A DNA stretch of 37,406 bases. It comes from JAWXUE01 sp044432925 (GTDB taxonomy: Bacteria > Bacillota_I > Bacilli_A > Acholeplasmatales > Anaeroplasmataceae). Every line of letters starts with the position of its first letter. Positions within the stretch are counted from its first letter, which is position 1. The DNA lies in NCBI GenBank assembly GCA_044432925.1, contig JAWXUE010000013.1, forward strand, positions 1-37,406, read 5' to 3'. The position numbers and the translations under genes are program-made. The notes under the pieces were generated by a model. It did not search any database and had not been told where the DNA came from. It saw only the letters and a list, made by a program, of their open reading frames with translations. Positions 1-6,792 of this stretch are shown one piece after another.

Positions 1-20
1 AATAACCAATTAAGGTTATT
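1..20 (-). terminator. candidate coaD terminator, cut by window edge
   Basis: An inverted repeat AATAACC (1-7) / GGTTATT (14-20) with a 6-nt loop lies about 15 bp past the minus-strand coaD stop. Its position suits an intrinsic terminator, but the expected U-tract would fall outside the window, so this is only a candidate. Confidence 0.4.
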
Positions 21-35
21 TGTAATATTAATAAA

Positions 36-515
36 TTATTTTTTAAATCCTTTAATTATATCATCTTTAATTTCTAAAGGAACATATTTTGAAATATCGC
101 AATTAAAATAAATTAATTCTCTAATAGCTGTTGATGAGATGAATATATTTTTACTAGAAGGAAGAAGTAACATAGTCTCAACATCCTCACAAATATCTTT
201 ATTATATTGAAATAAAGAAAACTCTTGTTCATAATCTTGATAATTTCTTAAACTTCTAATTAATAAATTAATGTTATTTTCTTTAGCATAATTAACTGTT
301 AGACCATCGTATGAACTTACTACTACATTAGGAATATCTTTGGTAACTTTTTTAATTAATTCAATTTTTGTTTCTAAAGATAAAGTAGATTTTTTATTTT
401 GATTATAAGAAACAACTACATGTAACTCTGTTACTAATTTAGCTGCTCTTGTAATAATATCTAAATGACCATTTGAAATTGGATCAAAAGAACCTGCGTA
501 CATTGCTTTTTTCAT
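36..515 (-). CDS. coaD: phosphopantetheine adenylyltransferase
   Basis: This enzyme joins AMP from ATP to 4'-phosphopantetheine to give dephospho-CoA, the penultimate step of coenzyme A synthesis in the cytoplasm. The 159-residue length is normal for the family. The N-terminal nucleotidyltransferase signature GSFDPISNGHLD (residues 8-19) contains the HxGH-like site, read here as NGH. RSLRNYQDYEQEF is the CoaD-specific substrate loop, and ISSTAIREL near the C-terminus is the second ATP-binding motif. The minus-strand start is supported by GGAGG a few bases upstream (about 521-527). It stands alone on this strand, divergent from the XRE regulator gene. The usual neighbour rsmD is not seen within the window. 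Confidence 0.95.
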   Translation of the reverse strand: MKKAMYAGSFDPISNGHLDIITRAAKLVTELHVVVSYNQNKKSTLSLETKIELIKKVTKDIPNVVVSSYDGLTVNYAKENNINLLIRSLRNYQDYEQEFSLFQYNKDICEDVETMLLLPSSKNIFISSTAIRELIYFNCDISKYVPLEIKDDIIKGFKK

Positions 516-585
516 ATTAAAACCTCCAATATTATTTATATTTTACTTTAAAATCTATAAAAAGTCTATTCATTTAATTTATTTA

Positions 586-594
586 TGTTATAAT
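586..594 (+). promoter_or_regulatory. extended -10 promoter of the XRE gene
   Basis: TG, one base, then TATAAT (589-594) forms an extended -10 element 24 bp before the ATG at 619. No convincing -35 box is seen. A GGAGGT ribosome-binding site follows at 606-611. Confidence 0.6.
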
Positions 595-618
595 ATATTT
601 ACTTATTGGAGGTGTATT

Positions 619-936
619 ATGGATAAGATTAAATTAGGAAATTATATAAAAAATAAAAGAGAAGAATTAAATTTATCACAAGATGAGTTAAGTGTTAAAC
701 TTAATGTTGAGTTAAGTGTTGTTTCAAGTTGGGAAAATGGTGAAGTTTTACCTGAATTAAATATAATAGTTGCATTAGCAAATTCTTTAAATATTTCTGT
801 TGATGAGTTATTAACTCAAAAAGTAATTGAAAAAGAAATAGTTTATCAAAATCATAAATATACATTACCATTAGTTATTATATTAATTGTTATATTTATT
901 TTAGGAATTGTATTTATGACAACTGAATATATTTAA
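619..936 (+). CDS. membrane-anchored XRE-family regulator
   Basis: A 105-residue protein with an XRE/Cro-type helix-turn-helix at about residues 7-62 (LSQDELSVKLNVELSVVSSWENG is the DNA-binding part) and one strongly hydrophobic helix at about residues 83-99, leaving only six residues after it. It should bind DNA from the inner face of the membrane, or the helix may serve for dimerisation or signal sensing. Target genes are unknown. It is preceded by an extended -10 promoter and a good GGAGGT site. It lies between divergent coaD and an unknown small acidic protein that has its own promoter, so an operon with that gene is not required. The family includes both autoregulators and toxin-antitoxin regulators; no toxin partner is visible. 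Confidence 0.8.
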   Translation: MDKIKLGNYIKNKREELNLSQDELSVKLNVELSVVSSWENGEVLPELNIIVALANSLNISVDELLTQKVIEKEIVYQNHKYTLPLVIILIVIFILGIVFMTTEYI

Positions 937-942
937 AAATTA

Positions 943-971
943 TTGAAAAAAAAGACATTTTATGTTACAAT
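943..971 (+). promoter_or_regulatory. vegetative promoter of the 97-aa gene
   Basis: TTGAAA (943-948), a 17-bp spacer and TACAAT (966-971) form a near-consensus housekeeping promoter 30 bp before the ATG at 1002. Confidence 0.7.
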
Positions 972-1001
972 TTATCTAGATTATTCTAAATGGAGGAAGT
1001 T

Positions 1002-1295
1002 ATGAAAAAAAATAAAGACGTTAGTGAAGAATTTATCAAAAAAGCAAACAAGTTAATTACTTTAACATCAGATGAACAAGTAGTTGAGATTTTAGTTTTA
1101 ATGAAAGAAGAATTTGATTTATTAGAAGATGAAGATAGTGAATTTGTAAATGCTATTGATGGTAATATCAGTGCTGCATTAGACAAATTAGTTAAAGAAG
1201 TTAAAAAAGATGATAATAATGAAAAAATCTCTGCTATTTTAAGAGACATCAAAGTTAACTTAGTAAAAAGATACAACTTAGTAACAACTAATTAA
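1002..1295 (+). CDS. unknown small charged helical protein
   Basis: I do not recognise this family. The 97-residue product is rich in Glu, Asp and Lys, has no Cys, Trp or transmembrane segment, and reads as a run of amphipathic helices (for example EILVLMKEEFDLLEDEDSEF near residues 32-51). It is probably a soluble cytoplasmic protein. The ATG at 1002 is chosen because the GGAGG at 992-996 is its Shine-Dalgarno; an in-frame ATG at 990 overlaps that site and is unlikely to be used. It has its own promoter, and the rimP operon promoter begins immediately after its stop codon. A long ORF on the opposite strand over the same bases is a shadow. Confidence 0.7.
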   Translation: MKKNKDVSEEFIKKANKLITLTSDEQVVEILVLMKEEFDLLEDEDSEFVNAIDGNISAALDKLVKEVKKDDNNEKISAILRDIKVNLVKRYNLVTTN

Positions 1296-1299
1296 TTAT

Positions 1300-1328
1300 T
1301 TGCATATATTAGTTTTTTGTGATATAAT
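1300..1328 (+). promoter_or_regulatory. rimP-nusA operon promoter
   Basis: TTGCAT (1300-1305), 17 bp, TATAAT (1323-1328), with TG at 1320-1321 making it an extended -10. It begins just after the stop of the preceding gene. The predicted transcript starts near 1335, a few bases before the leader hairpin. Confidence 0.8.
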
Positions 1329-1341
1329 AACATTAAGAAAT

Positions 1342-1374
1342 TGAGTGAGAACGTAAAAGTCTCACTCATTTTAA
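1342..1374 (+). promoter_or_regulatory. rimP leader hairpin, possible attenuator
   Basis: A perfect 9-bp stem TGAGTGAGA (1342-1350) / TCTCACTCA (1360-1368), 9-nt loop, is followed by TTTT. It sits between the promoter and the rimP start, at the very 5' end of the predicted mRNA. The shape is that of an intrinsic terminator with a short U-tract. Similar GAGTGGG...CCCACTC-type hairpins before rimP in other Bacilli are from memory. A role in attenuating or autoregulating the nusA operon is inference. Confidence 0.6.
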
Positions 1375-1391
1375 TTTGAAAGGGTGATTAT

Positions 1392-1838
1392 TTGAATATC
1401 GATATCGTTAAAAATATTGTAGAACCTTACTTAGAAGAAAAAGGATTAATACTTTATTCATGTAAATTAAAAAAAGAATATGGAATGAATATTGTTGAAG
1501 TATTAGTAGATAGTGATGACATCATTGATATAGACGAGTTAGCTGTTTGTAATACTTATTTAGCTGAAAAGTTAGATGAATTTGATCAAGATTGGCCTGA
1601 GTATATGTTAGAGGTATCTTCAGCAGGAGCTGAAAAAGAGATTAAATCATTAGAACAATTAAATAAATATATTACTTCATACGTTTATTTAGAATCTAAT
1701 GGTGCTACTTATGAAGGTAAATTAGAAAATATTGAAGATTCAATATTAAGTGTTAAAGTGAATTTAAAAGGTAGAATGAAAGTTTATAAAATTAATTTTG
1801 ATGACATTAGCTATATTAGATTAGCTGTGCACATATAG
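1392..1838 (+). CDS. rimP: ribosome maturation factor RimP
   Basis: RimP (YlxS) binds the free 30S subunit and is needed for its late maturation. The 148-residue length is typical. The N-terminal alpha/beta domain runs to about residue 80 and contains VEVLVDSDDIIDIDEL and YMLEVSSAGAEKEI, the latter matching the family's LEVSSPGLDRPL-type motif. A small SH3-like C-terminal domain follows. It is the first gene of the conserved rimP-nusA-ylxR-ylxQ-infB-rbfA operon. The start is TTG at 1392, with AAAGGGTGAT as the ribosome-binding region; no in-frame ATG gives the expected N-terminus. The gene is read from the promoter at 1300-1328 through the leader hairpin. Confidence 0.93.
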   Translation: MNIDIVKNIVEPYLEEKGLILYSCKLKKEYGMNIVEVLVDSDDIIDIDELAVCNTYLAEKLDEFDQDWPEYMLEVSSAGAEKEIKSLEQLNKYITSYVYLESNGATYEGKLENIEDSILSVKVNLKGRMKVYKINFDDISYIRLAVHI

Positions 1839-1849
1839 GAGGAAGCAGT

Positions 1850-2923
1850 ATGATAAGTAAAGAGTTTTTTAAACAAATAGAGGTTTATGCAGTAGAAAAA
1901 AATATGGAAATTGATAAAGTATACGATGCTTTTTCAAAAGGATTAGCTAACGCTTATAAAAAAGAAAATGGAAATTCAGCTGTAAGAGTAGAATTCAAAC
2001 CAGAAAAAAATGAAATAAATATGTTTTCAAGAAAAAAAGTTGTAACTGAAGATGAAAAGTTTGATGATATTCTTGATGCAATGCCTATTTCTTTATTAGA
2101 AGCTAAACAACTTAAAGCTTATGCTAAAGTTGGTGATGTAATTGAAACACCTATTACAATTAAAGAATTTAGAAGATTAGCAGTTTCTCAAGCTAAACAA
2201 GTATTCACTCAAAACATTAAAAATATTGAAAAAGAAGGAACTATCGATAAGTTAAAACATTATGAAAATGAAATTTTAACATTACCTGTAGTTGAAGTAA
2301 AAGAAAATTTTATTAAATTAAGATTAGATGATAGTACTTACCCTTCAATAAGAACAACAGAATTAATTCCAGGAGAAAATTATTGGGCTGGAGATAAAAT
2401 GACTGTTTATGTAAGTAAATTAGATCAAACTAAAAAAGGAGTATTCTTAAATTGTACAAGAATTCACCCAAGATTAGTTGTTAGGCTATTAGAAAAATTC
2501 ATTCCTGAGGTTGCATCTGGAGTTGTAGAAATTAAAGGAATTAGTAGAGAAGCAGGAAGATTAACAAAAGTTTGTGTTATCTCTAATAATGAAAAAGTTG
2601 ATGCAGTAGGAGCGATCATTGGTGAAAGAGGTTCAAGAATAAATGAAATCACTAACCAATTAAATGGTGAGAGATTAGAAGTATTTAAATTTAGTACAGA
2701 ACCAGAAATCTTAATTAGAAATGCTTTAAAACCTGTTGATGTTGTTTCTGTTGTAGGAATTGATGAAGAGAAAAAACATTGTACAGTTATCGTACCAGAT
2801 GATCAAGTTTCATTAGCTATCGGACGTAAAGGAAACAATATTCGTTTATTCTTAGAATCTTCAGGTTGGTCTCATATCGATATTAAATCTGAAACTCAAG
2901 CTCAAGAAGAAGGTTTATTATAA
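1850..2923 (+). CDS. nusA: transcription termination/antitermination factor NusA
   Basis: NusA binds RNA polymerase near the RNA exit channel and modulates pausing, termination and antitermination. The 357-residue protein has the N-terminal RNAP-binding domain (about 1-125), an S1 domain (about 130-200) and two KH domains: IGERGSRINEITNQL in KH1 and VSLAIGRKGNNIRLF in KH2 near the C-terminus. The acidic repeats of enterobacterial NusA are absent, as is usual in Bacillota. AGGAGG lies just before the ATG. It is 11 bp after rimP and overlaps ylxR by one base (TAATG), so the pair are probably translationally coupled. Confidence 0.96.
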   Translation: MISKEFFKQIEVYAVEKNMEIDKVYDAFSKGLANAYKKENGNSAVRVEFKPEKNEINMFSRKKVVTEDEKFDDILDAMPISLLEAKQLKAYAKVGDVIETPITIKEFRRLAVSQAKQVFTQNIKNIEKEGTIDKLKHYENEILTLPVVEVKENFIKLRLDDSTYPSIRTTELIPGENYWAGDKMTVYVSKLDQTKKGVFLNCTRIHPRLVVRLLEKFIPEVASGVVEIKGISREAGRLTKVCVISNNEKVDAVGAIIGERGSRINEITNQLNGERLEVFKFSTEPEILIRNALKPVDVVSVVGIDEEKKHCTVIVPDDQVSLAIGRKGNNIRLFLESSGWSHIDIKSETQAQEEGLL

Positions 2924-3189
2924 TGAAAAAAGTTCCAATGCGCAGTTGTGCATTGACTAAAGAACAATTACCTAAACAACAATTAATCAGAGTTGTTAGG
3001 ACGCCCGAACAAGAAGTTATCGTTGATACAAAAGGTAAAGCTAATGGTAGAGGTGCTTATTTAAAAGCTGATTTAGAAGTAATTAAAAAAGCGCAAAAAA
3101 CTAAAATATTAGATCGTAAATTAGAAGTTAGTGTTAATGAAGAAATTTATGAAGAATTATGTAAAATAGTAGGTGATTTATCTGCTTAA
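2923..3189 (+). CDS. ylxR: YlxR/RnpM family RNA-binding protein
   Basis: An 88-residue YlxR-family protein. The signature is seen as RSCALTKEQLPKQQLIRVVR at the N-terminus and GRGAYL near residue 45. YlxR proteins bind nucleic acid, and the Bacillus subtilis member has been renamed RnpM because it interacts with and modulates RNase P; whether that holds here is not visible from sequence. It starts at the ATG overlapping the nusA stop (TAATG) and its end overlaps ylxQ by 17 bases, so the three genes form one translationally coupled block. Confidence 0.92.
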   Translation: MKKVPMRSCALTKEQLPKQQLIRVVRTPEQEVIVDTKGKANGRGAYLKADLEVIKKAQKTKILDRKLEVSVNEEIYEELCKIVGDLSA

Positions 3190-3466
3190 GTTAATAGGAC
3201 TTGCAACTAGAGCAAGAAAAGTAGTAATAGGTGAAGATTTTAGTGTTAAAACAATTCAGAAAAAACAAGCTAAATTAGTTTTTTTAGCAAGTGATGCTGG
3301 GGTTAATACTACTAAAAAAATCACAGACAAATGCAAATTTTATGAAGTAACTTTAATAACAGATTATAATACTGAAGAGTTATCAATGGCTATAGGTAAT
3401 AAAAATCGTAAAGTGGTTACAATAGTAGATGATGGATTTGCAAATAAAATGAAAGAGAGAATGTGA
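3173..3466 (+). CDS. ylxQ: L7Ae-family ribosomal/RNA-binding protein YlxQ
   Basis: A 97-residue L7Ae/L30e-like RNA-binding protein, probably recognising kink-turn RNA. LKLIGLATRARKVVIGEDFS (from residue 5) is the typical start of the family, and KLVFLASDAGVNTTKKI is the core strand-helix segment. The GTG at 3173 is used because it gives the usual N-terminus MxxLLxLIGLATRAR; it lies inside the end of ylxR. The gene is 4 bp before infB. Its exact job on the bacterial ribosome is not established. Confidence 0.9.
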   Translation: MIYLLKLIGLATRARKVVIGEDFSVKTIQKKQAKLVFLASDAGVNTTKKITDKCKFYEVTLITDYNTEELSMAIGNKNRKVVTIVDDGFANKMKERM

Positions 3467-3470
3467 TGAT

Positions 3471-5288
3471 ATGGCAAAAAAACCAGTAAAAAAAGACGTT
3501 CGTATTCAAAACTTACCACAAAAAGATGCTAATAAAGAAGAAAAAGGTGTAATTATTTATTCAGAAGGAATGACACTATCTGATTTAGCAACTGCTGTTA
3601 AAAAACCAATTGCTGATGTTATTAAAAAATTAATGCTTAATGGATTAATGGCAACTCAAAATCAAGCGTTAGATCGCGAAACTATTGAGTTATTAGCAAT
3701 GGAATATGATTGTGAAATTAAAGATGAAGTAGTAACAGATGTTACAAGATTCGATGAATTTGAAATTGTTGATGATGTAAAAGATTTAGTAGAAAGACCT
3801 TGTATTGTAACAATCATGGGACACGTTGACCATGGAAAAACAACTTTATTAGATTATATTAGAAATTCTAAAGTAGCTAATGGAGAAGCGGGTGGAATCA
3901 CTCAACATATTGGTGCATACCAAGTTAAGAAAAATGATAAATTAATTACATTTATTGATACTCCAGGACATGCTGCATTTACTCAAATGCGTTCAAGAGG
4001 AGCTCAAGTTACAGACTTAATTATCTTAGTTGTTGCTGCTGATGATGGTGTAATGCCTCAAACAAAAGAAGCAATTCAACATGCTAAAGCTGCTAATTGT
4101 CCAATTATTGTTGCTGTAAATAAAATTGATAAACCAGGAGCAAATAAAGATAGAGTAATGCAAGAATTAGTAGAATTTGATTTAGTACCTGAAGAATGGG
4201 GAGGTTCAACAATCTTTGTTGAAATTTCAGCATTAAAAGGTACTAACATTGATGGGTTATTAGAAATGATTCAATTACAATCTGAAATTTTAGAATTAAA
4301 AGCTAATCCTAAAAGATTAGCAACAGGTACTGTAATTGAAGCTCAATTAGATAAAGGACGCGGAGTTGTAGCTACTTTATTAATTCAAAATGGTACATTA
4401 AGAGTTGGTGATAATATCGTTTGTGGTAACACATGTGGTAAAGTAAGAAGTATGGATGATGAATTAAAAAGAAAAGTAACTGAAGCTTCACCTTCAAAAG
4501 CTGTAGTAATTACAGGTTTAGATGAGGTTCCTAATGCTGGAGATAAATTCATGGTTTTAGTAGATGAAAGACAAGCGCACGATATTGCTGCAGCTAGAAA
4601 ACACCGTACTAAATCACAACAACAAGCTTCTAAACCAGTTTCTTTAGAACAAATGTTCTCTAAATTAGATACAAGTAAAAAAGTTTTAAATTTAATTATT
4701 AAAGGTGATGTAGTTGGTTCATTAGAAGCATTAAAAGGATCAATTGCTAAAATAGATGTAGAAAATACACAAGTTAATATTATTAGAGATTCAGTTGGTG
4801 CAATTACTGATACTGATATTATCTTAGCAGCAGCGTCAAATGCTATTGTTATTGGGTTTAATGTTAGACCTACATTACAAGTAAGACAAGCGGCTACTGA
4901 CAAAGGTGTAGAAATAAGATTATATAGTATTATCTATAAAGTATTAGATGATATTAAAGAAGCATTAACAGGAATGTTAGACCCTATATTTGAAGAAGTA
5001 GTTACAGGTCAAGCTGAAGTTAGAGCGTTATTTAAAGTTTCGAAATTAGGAACGATTGCTGGGTCATTTGTTACTGATGGTGTAATTGAAAGAAACTCTT
5101 TAATCAGAGTTATAAGAGAAGGTATTGTAGTTCATGAAGGAAAAATGTCTACACTACAACGTTTTAAGGATTCAGTTAAAGAAGTTAAAAATGGTTATGA
5201 ATGTGGTATTATGATTGAGAAGTTTAACGACATTAAAGAAGGAGATATTTTTGAAGCTTCTGTAATGCGTGAGGTTAAAAGAAAATAA
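3471..5288 (+). CDS. infB: translation initiation factor IF-2
   Basis: IF-2 is the GTPase that brings fMet-tRNA to the 30S P site and promotes subunit joining. The 605-residue protein is a short form: a brief basic N-terminus and one IF2_N segment, without the long repeat-rich N-terminal region of many bacteria. The G domain begins near residue 118: GHVDHGKTTLL (G1), DTPGHAAFTQMRSRG (G3), NKID (G4). Domains II, III and the C-terminal initiator-tRNA-binding domain follow (RALFKVSKLGTIAGSFVTDG). It ends in TAATG shared with rbfA. The long minus-strand ORF inside it is a shadow. Confidence 0.97.
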   Translation: MAKKPVKKDVRIQNLPQKDANKEEKGVIIYSEGMTLSDLATAVKKPIADVIKKLMLNGLMATQNQALDRETIELLAMEYDCEIKDEVVTDVTRFDEFEIVDDVKDLVERPCIVTIMGHVDHGKTTLLDYIRNSKVANGEAGGITQHIGAYQVKKNDKLITFIDTPGHAAFTQMRSRGAQVTDLIILVVAADDGVMPQTKEAIQHAKAANCPIIVAVNKIDKPGANKDRVMQELVEFDLVPEEWGGSTIFVEISALKGTNIDGLLEMIQLQSEILELKANPKRLATGTVIEAQLDKGRGVVATLLIQNGTLRVGDNIVCGNTCGKVRSMDDELKRKVTEASPSKAVVITGLDEVPNAGDKFMVLVDERQAHDIAAARKHRTKSQQQASKPVSLEQMFSKLDTSKKVLNLIIKGDVVGSLEALKGSIAKIDVENTQVNIIRDSVGAITDTDIILAAASNAIVIGFNVRPTLQVRQAATDKGVEIRLYSIIYKVLDDIKEALTGMLDPIFEEVVTGQAEVRALFKVSKLGTIAGSFVTDGVIERNSLIRVIREGIVVHEGKMSTLQRFKDSVKEVKNGYECGIMIEKFNDIKEGDIFEASVMREVKRK

Positions 5289-5617
5289 TGAGTTTATTAG
5301 TAGATAGATTAGCAAAAACTATTCAAAGAGAATTATCAATGTTATTAATGAAACAAGCTAAAGATAGTAACTTAGCTAGTGTTACTGTTACTGAGGTAAG
5401 AGTTACTAAAGATTTAAGTTATGCTACAGTATATTATATTGTACCAACTTTCTTAAAAGATAAAATTGATGATTCATTTAACCGTTCAAAAGGTTATTTA
5501 AAAAGTGAATTAGCTAAAAAAGTTCAATCAAGAAAAATGCCAGAATTACTATTTAAATATGATGAAGCATTAGAATATGGTAATCATATTAACGAAGTAT
5601 TAAATAATTTAAAATAA
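5288..5617 (+). CDS. rbfA: 30S ribosome-binding factor RbfA
   Basis: RbfA assists late 16S rRNA processing and 30S assembly, particularly at low temperature. The product is 109 residues, a single type-II KH fold. Visible features are the N-terminal helix with RLAKTIQRELSMLLM, VTVTEVRVTKDLSYATVYY (the diagnostic central strand) and SRKMPELLFKYDEALEYG. It overlaps infB by one base and is the last gene of the operon, closed by the hairpin at 5624-5648. truB and ribF, which follow rbfA in many Bacilli, are not present here. Confidence 0.94.
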   Translation: MSLLVDRLAKTIQRELSMLLMKQAKDSNLASVTVTEVRVTKDLSYATVYYIVPTFLKDKIDDSFNRSKGYLKSELAKKVQSRKMPELLFKYDEALEYGNHINEVLNNLK

Positions 5618-5623
5618 TATATT

Positions 5624-5648
5624 AGCACCATTAATTTGGTGCTTTTAA
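5624..5648 (+). terminator. rbfA operon terminator
   Basis: Perfect 7-bp stem AGCACCA (5624-5630) / TGGTGCT (5637-5643) with loop TTAATT, followed by TTTTAATTTT. It lies 6 bp after the rbfA stop. Confidence 0.8.
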
Positions 5649-5667
5649 TTTTAGTAGGTGAATAATT

Positions 5668-6792
5668 ATGAATGTTGCTATTATAGGAGCAGGTGCAAGT
5701 GGTGTAATGACTGCATTAAGCATCAAAGAAAATAACAATTTAATAAATGTTGATTTATATGAAAAAGAGGAAAAGATTCTGAAAAAACTTGCTGCTACAG
5801 GTGGTGGTAAGTGCAATTTAGGAAACAAAGATATTAAACCTTCTTATTTTAATAATGAAAAGTATATTACAAATTTTATGAATTATAATGTTAATTCTTA
5901 CTTAGAATATTTTAATAAATATAATTTAAAAATAACATCAGATAATAACTTATTATTTCCATATAGTAAAACAGCATCAATGGTTATAAACTTTTTTAAA
6001 GAAAGATTAGAAATTACTAAAGTTAATGTACTTTTAAATAAAGAAGTTACTAATATTAATTTTAAAGATAAAACAATTAATAATAAAAAATATGATGCTA
6101 TAGTAATTGCTATAGGTTCTAAAGCATTAAATAATAACAATGTATATAAACTTTTAAATAAAGATTTTGATATTACAAATTTAAAACAAAGTTTAGTTGG
6201 TTTTACATCAAATCAAATTAAAGATATGAAAGAAGTTAGACAACAAGCTAAAGTTTCTTTGATTAGAAAACAAAATAATGTTATAACACAAACAGGAGAA
6301 ATTCAGTTTAAAAATGATGGTATAAGTGGAATTTGTATAATGAATTTAAGTGCTAAGTTTGAAGAAAATGATTATATAGAAATAGACTTTTTCCCTAAAG
6401 ATGATATTAATGATATTATTAATTGTATTAAGAATAAGAATTATACTACAACTAATTGTTTTAAATATAGTTTAGATAATAAAATAATTAAATTAATTAA
6501 ATGTAATGAAAGAAAGATAGATGAATTAACAGATGATGAATTAATCAAATTTATTAATTTATATAAAAAATTTAGATTAAATGTAGATGGATTATATGAT
6601 TATAAATTTTCTCAAGTAGTAAGAGGAGGAGTTAATTTATCTGAGGTTAATGAATTTGAATCAGTTAAATACAAAAAAGTATTTTTCACAGGAGAAATAC
6701 TTGATATAGATGCATTATGTGGTGGTTATAATTTATGGTTTGCCTTTAATAGTGCGATGAAAGTTGGTGAAGAAATATGCAAGTTTGTATAA
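5668..6792 (+). CDS. HI0933-family FAD-dependent oxidoreductase
   Basis: A 374-residue flavoprotein of the HI0933/YhiN type (often auto-named aminoacetone oxidase family). The Rossmann FAD site is IIGAGASGVMTALSI at residues 5-19. LKKLAATGGGKCNLGN (about 37-52) is the family-specific glycine-rich motif. The C-terminal FAD signature is FFTGEILDIDALCGGYNL. The substrate is not known with certainty for this family. It is slightly shorter than the common 400 residues, with the central insert domain compact. The start has a GGTG-type ribosome-binding site. Its last 16 bases overlap the next FAD enzyme, so the two are probably made together. Confidence 0.88.
   Translation: MNVAIIGAGASGVMTALSIKENNNLINVDLYEKEEKILKKLAATGGGKCNLGNKDIKPSYFNNEKYITNFMNYNVNSYLEYFNKYNLKITSDNNLLFPYSKTASMVINFFKERLEITKVNVLLNKEVTNINFKDKTINNKKYDAIVIAIGSKALNNNNVYKLLNKDFDITNLKQSLVGFTSNQIKDMKEVRQQAKVSLIRKQNNVITQTGEIQFKNDGISGICIMNLSAKFEENDYIEIDFFPKDDINDIINCIKNKNYTTTNCFKYSLDNKIIKLIKCNERKIDELTDDELIKFINLYKKFRLNVDGLYDYKFSQVVRGGVNLSEVNEFESVKYKKVFFTGEILDIDALCGGYNLWFAFNSAMKVGEEICKFV

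Noticed and set aside
986..1276. 96-codon minus-strand frame rich in Ser and Leu
   Set aside because: Complement of the 97-aa gene at 1002-1295, which has a good promoter and ribosome-binding site; the reverse frame has neither.
4385..4903. 172-codon open frame on the minus strand inside infB
   Set aside because: It lies wholly within the conserved IF-2 gene, has no ribosome-binding site and reads as the low-complexity complement of AT-rich coding sequence.
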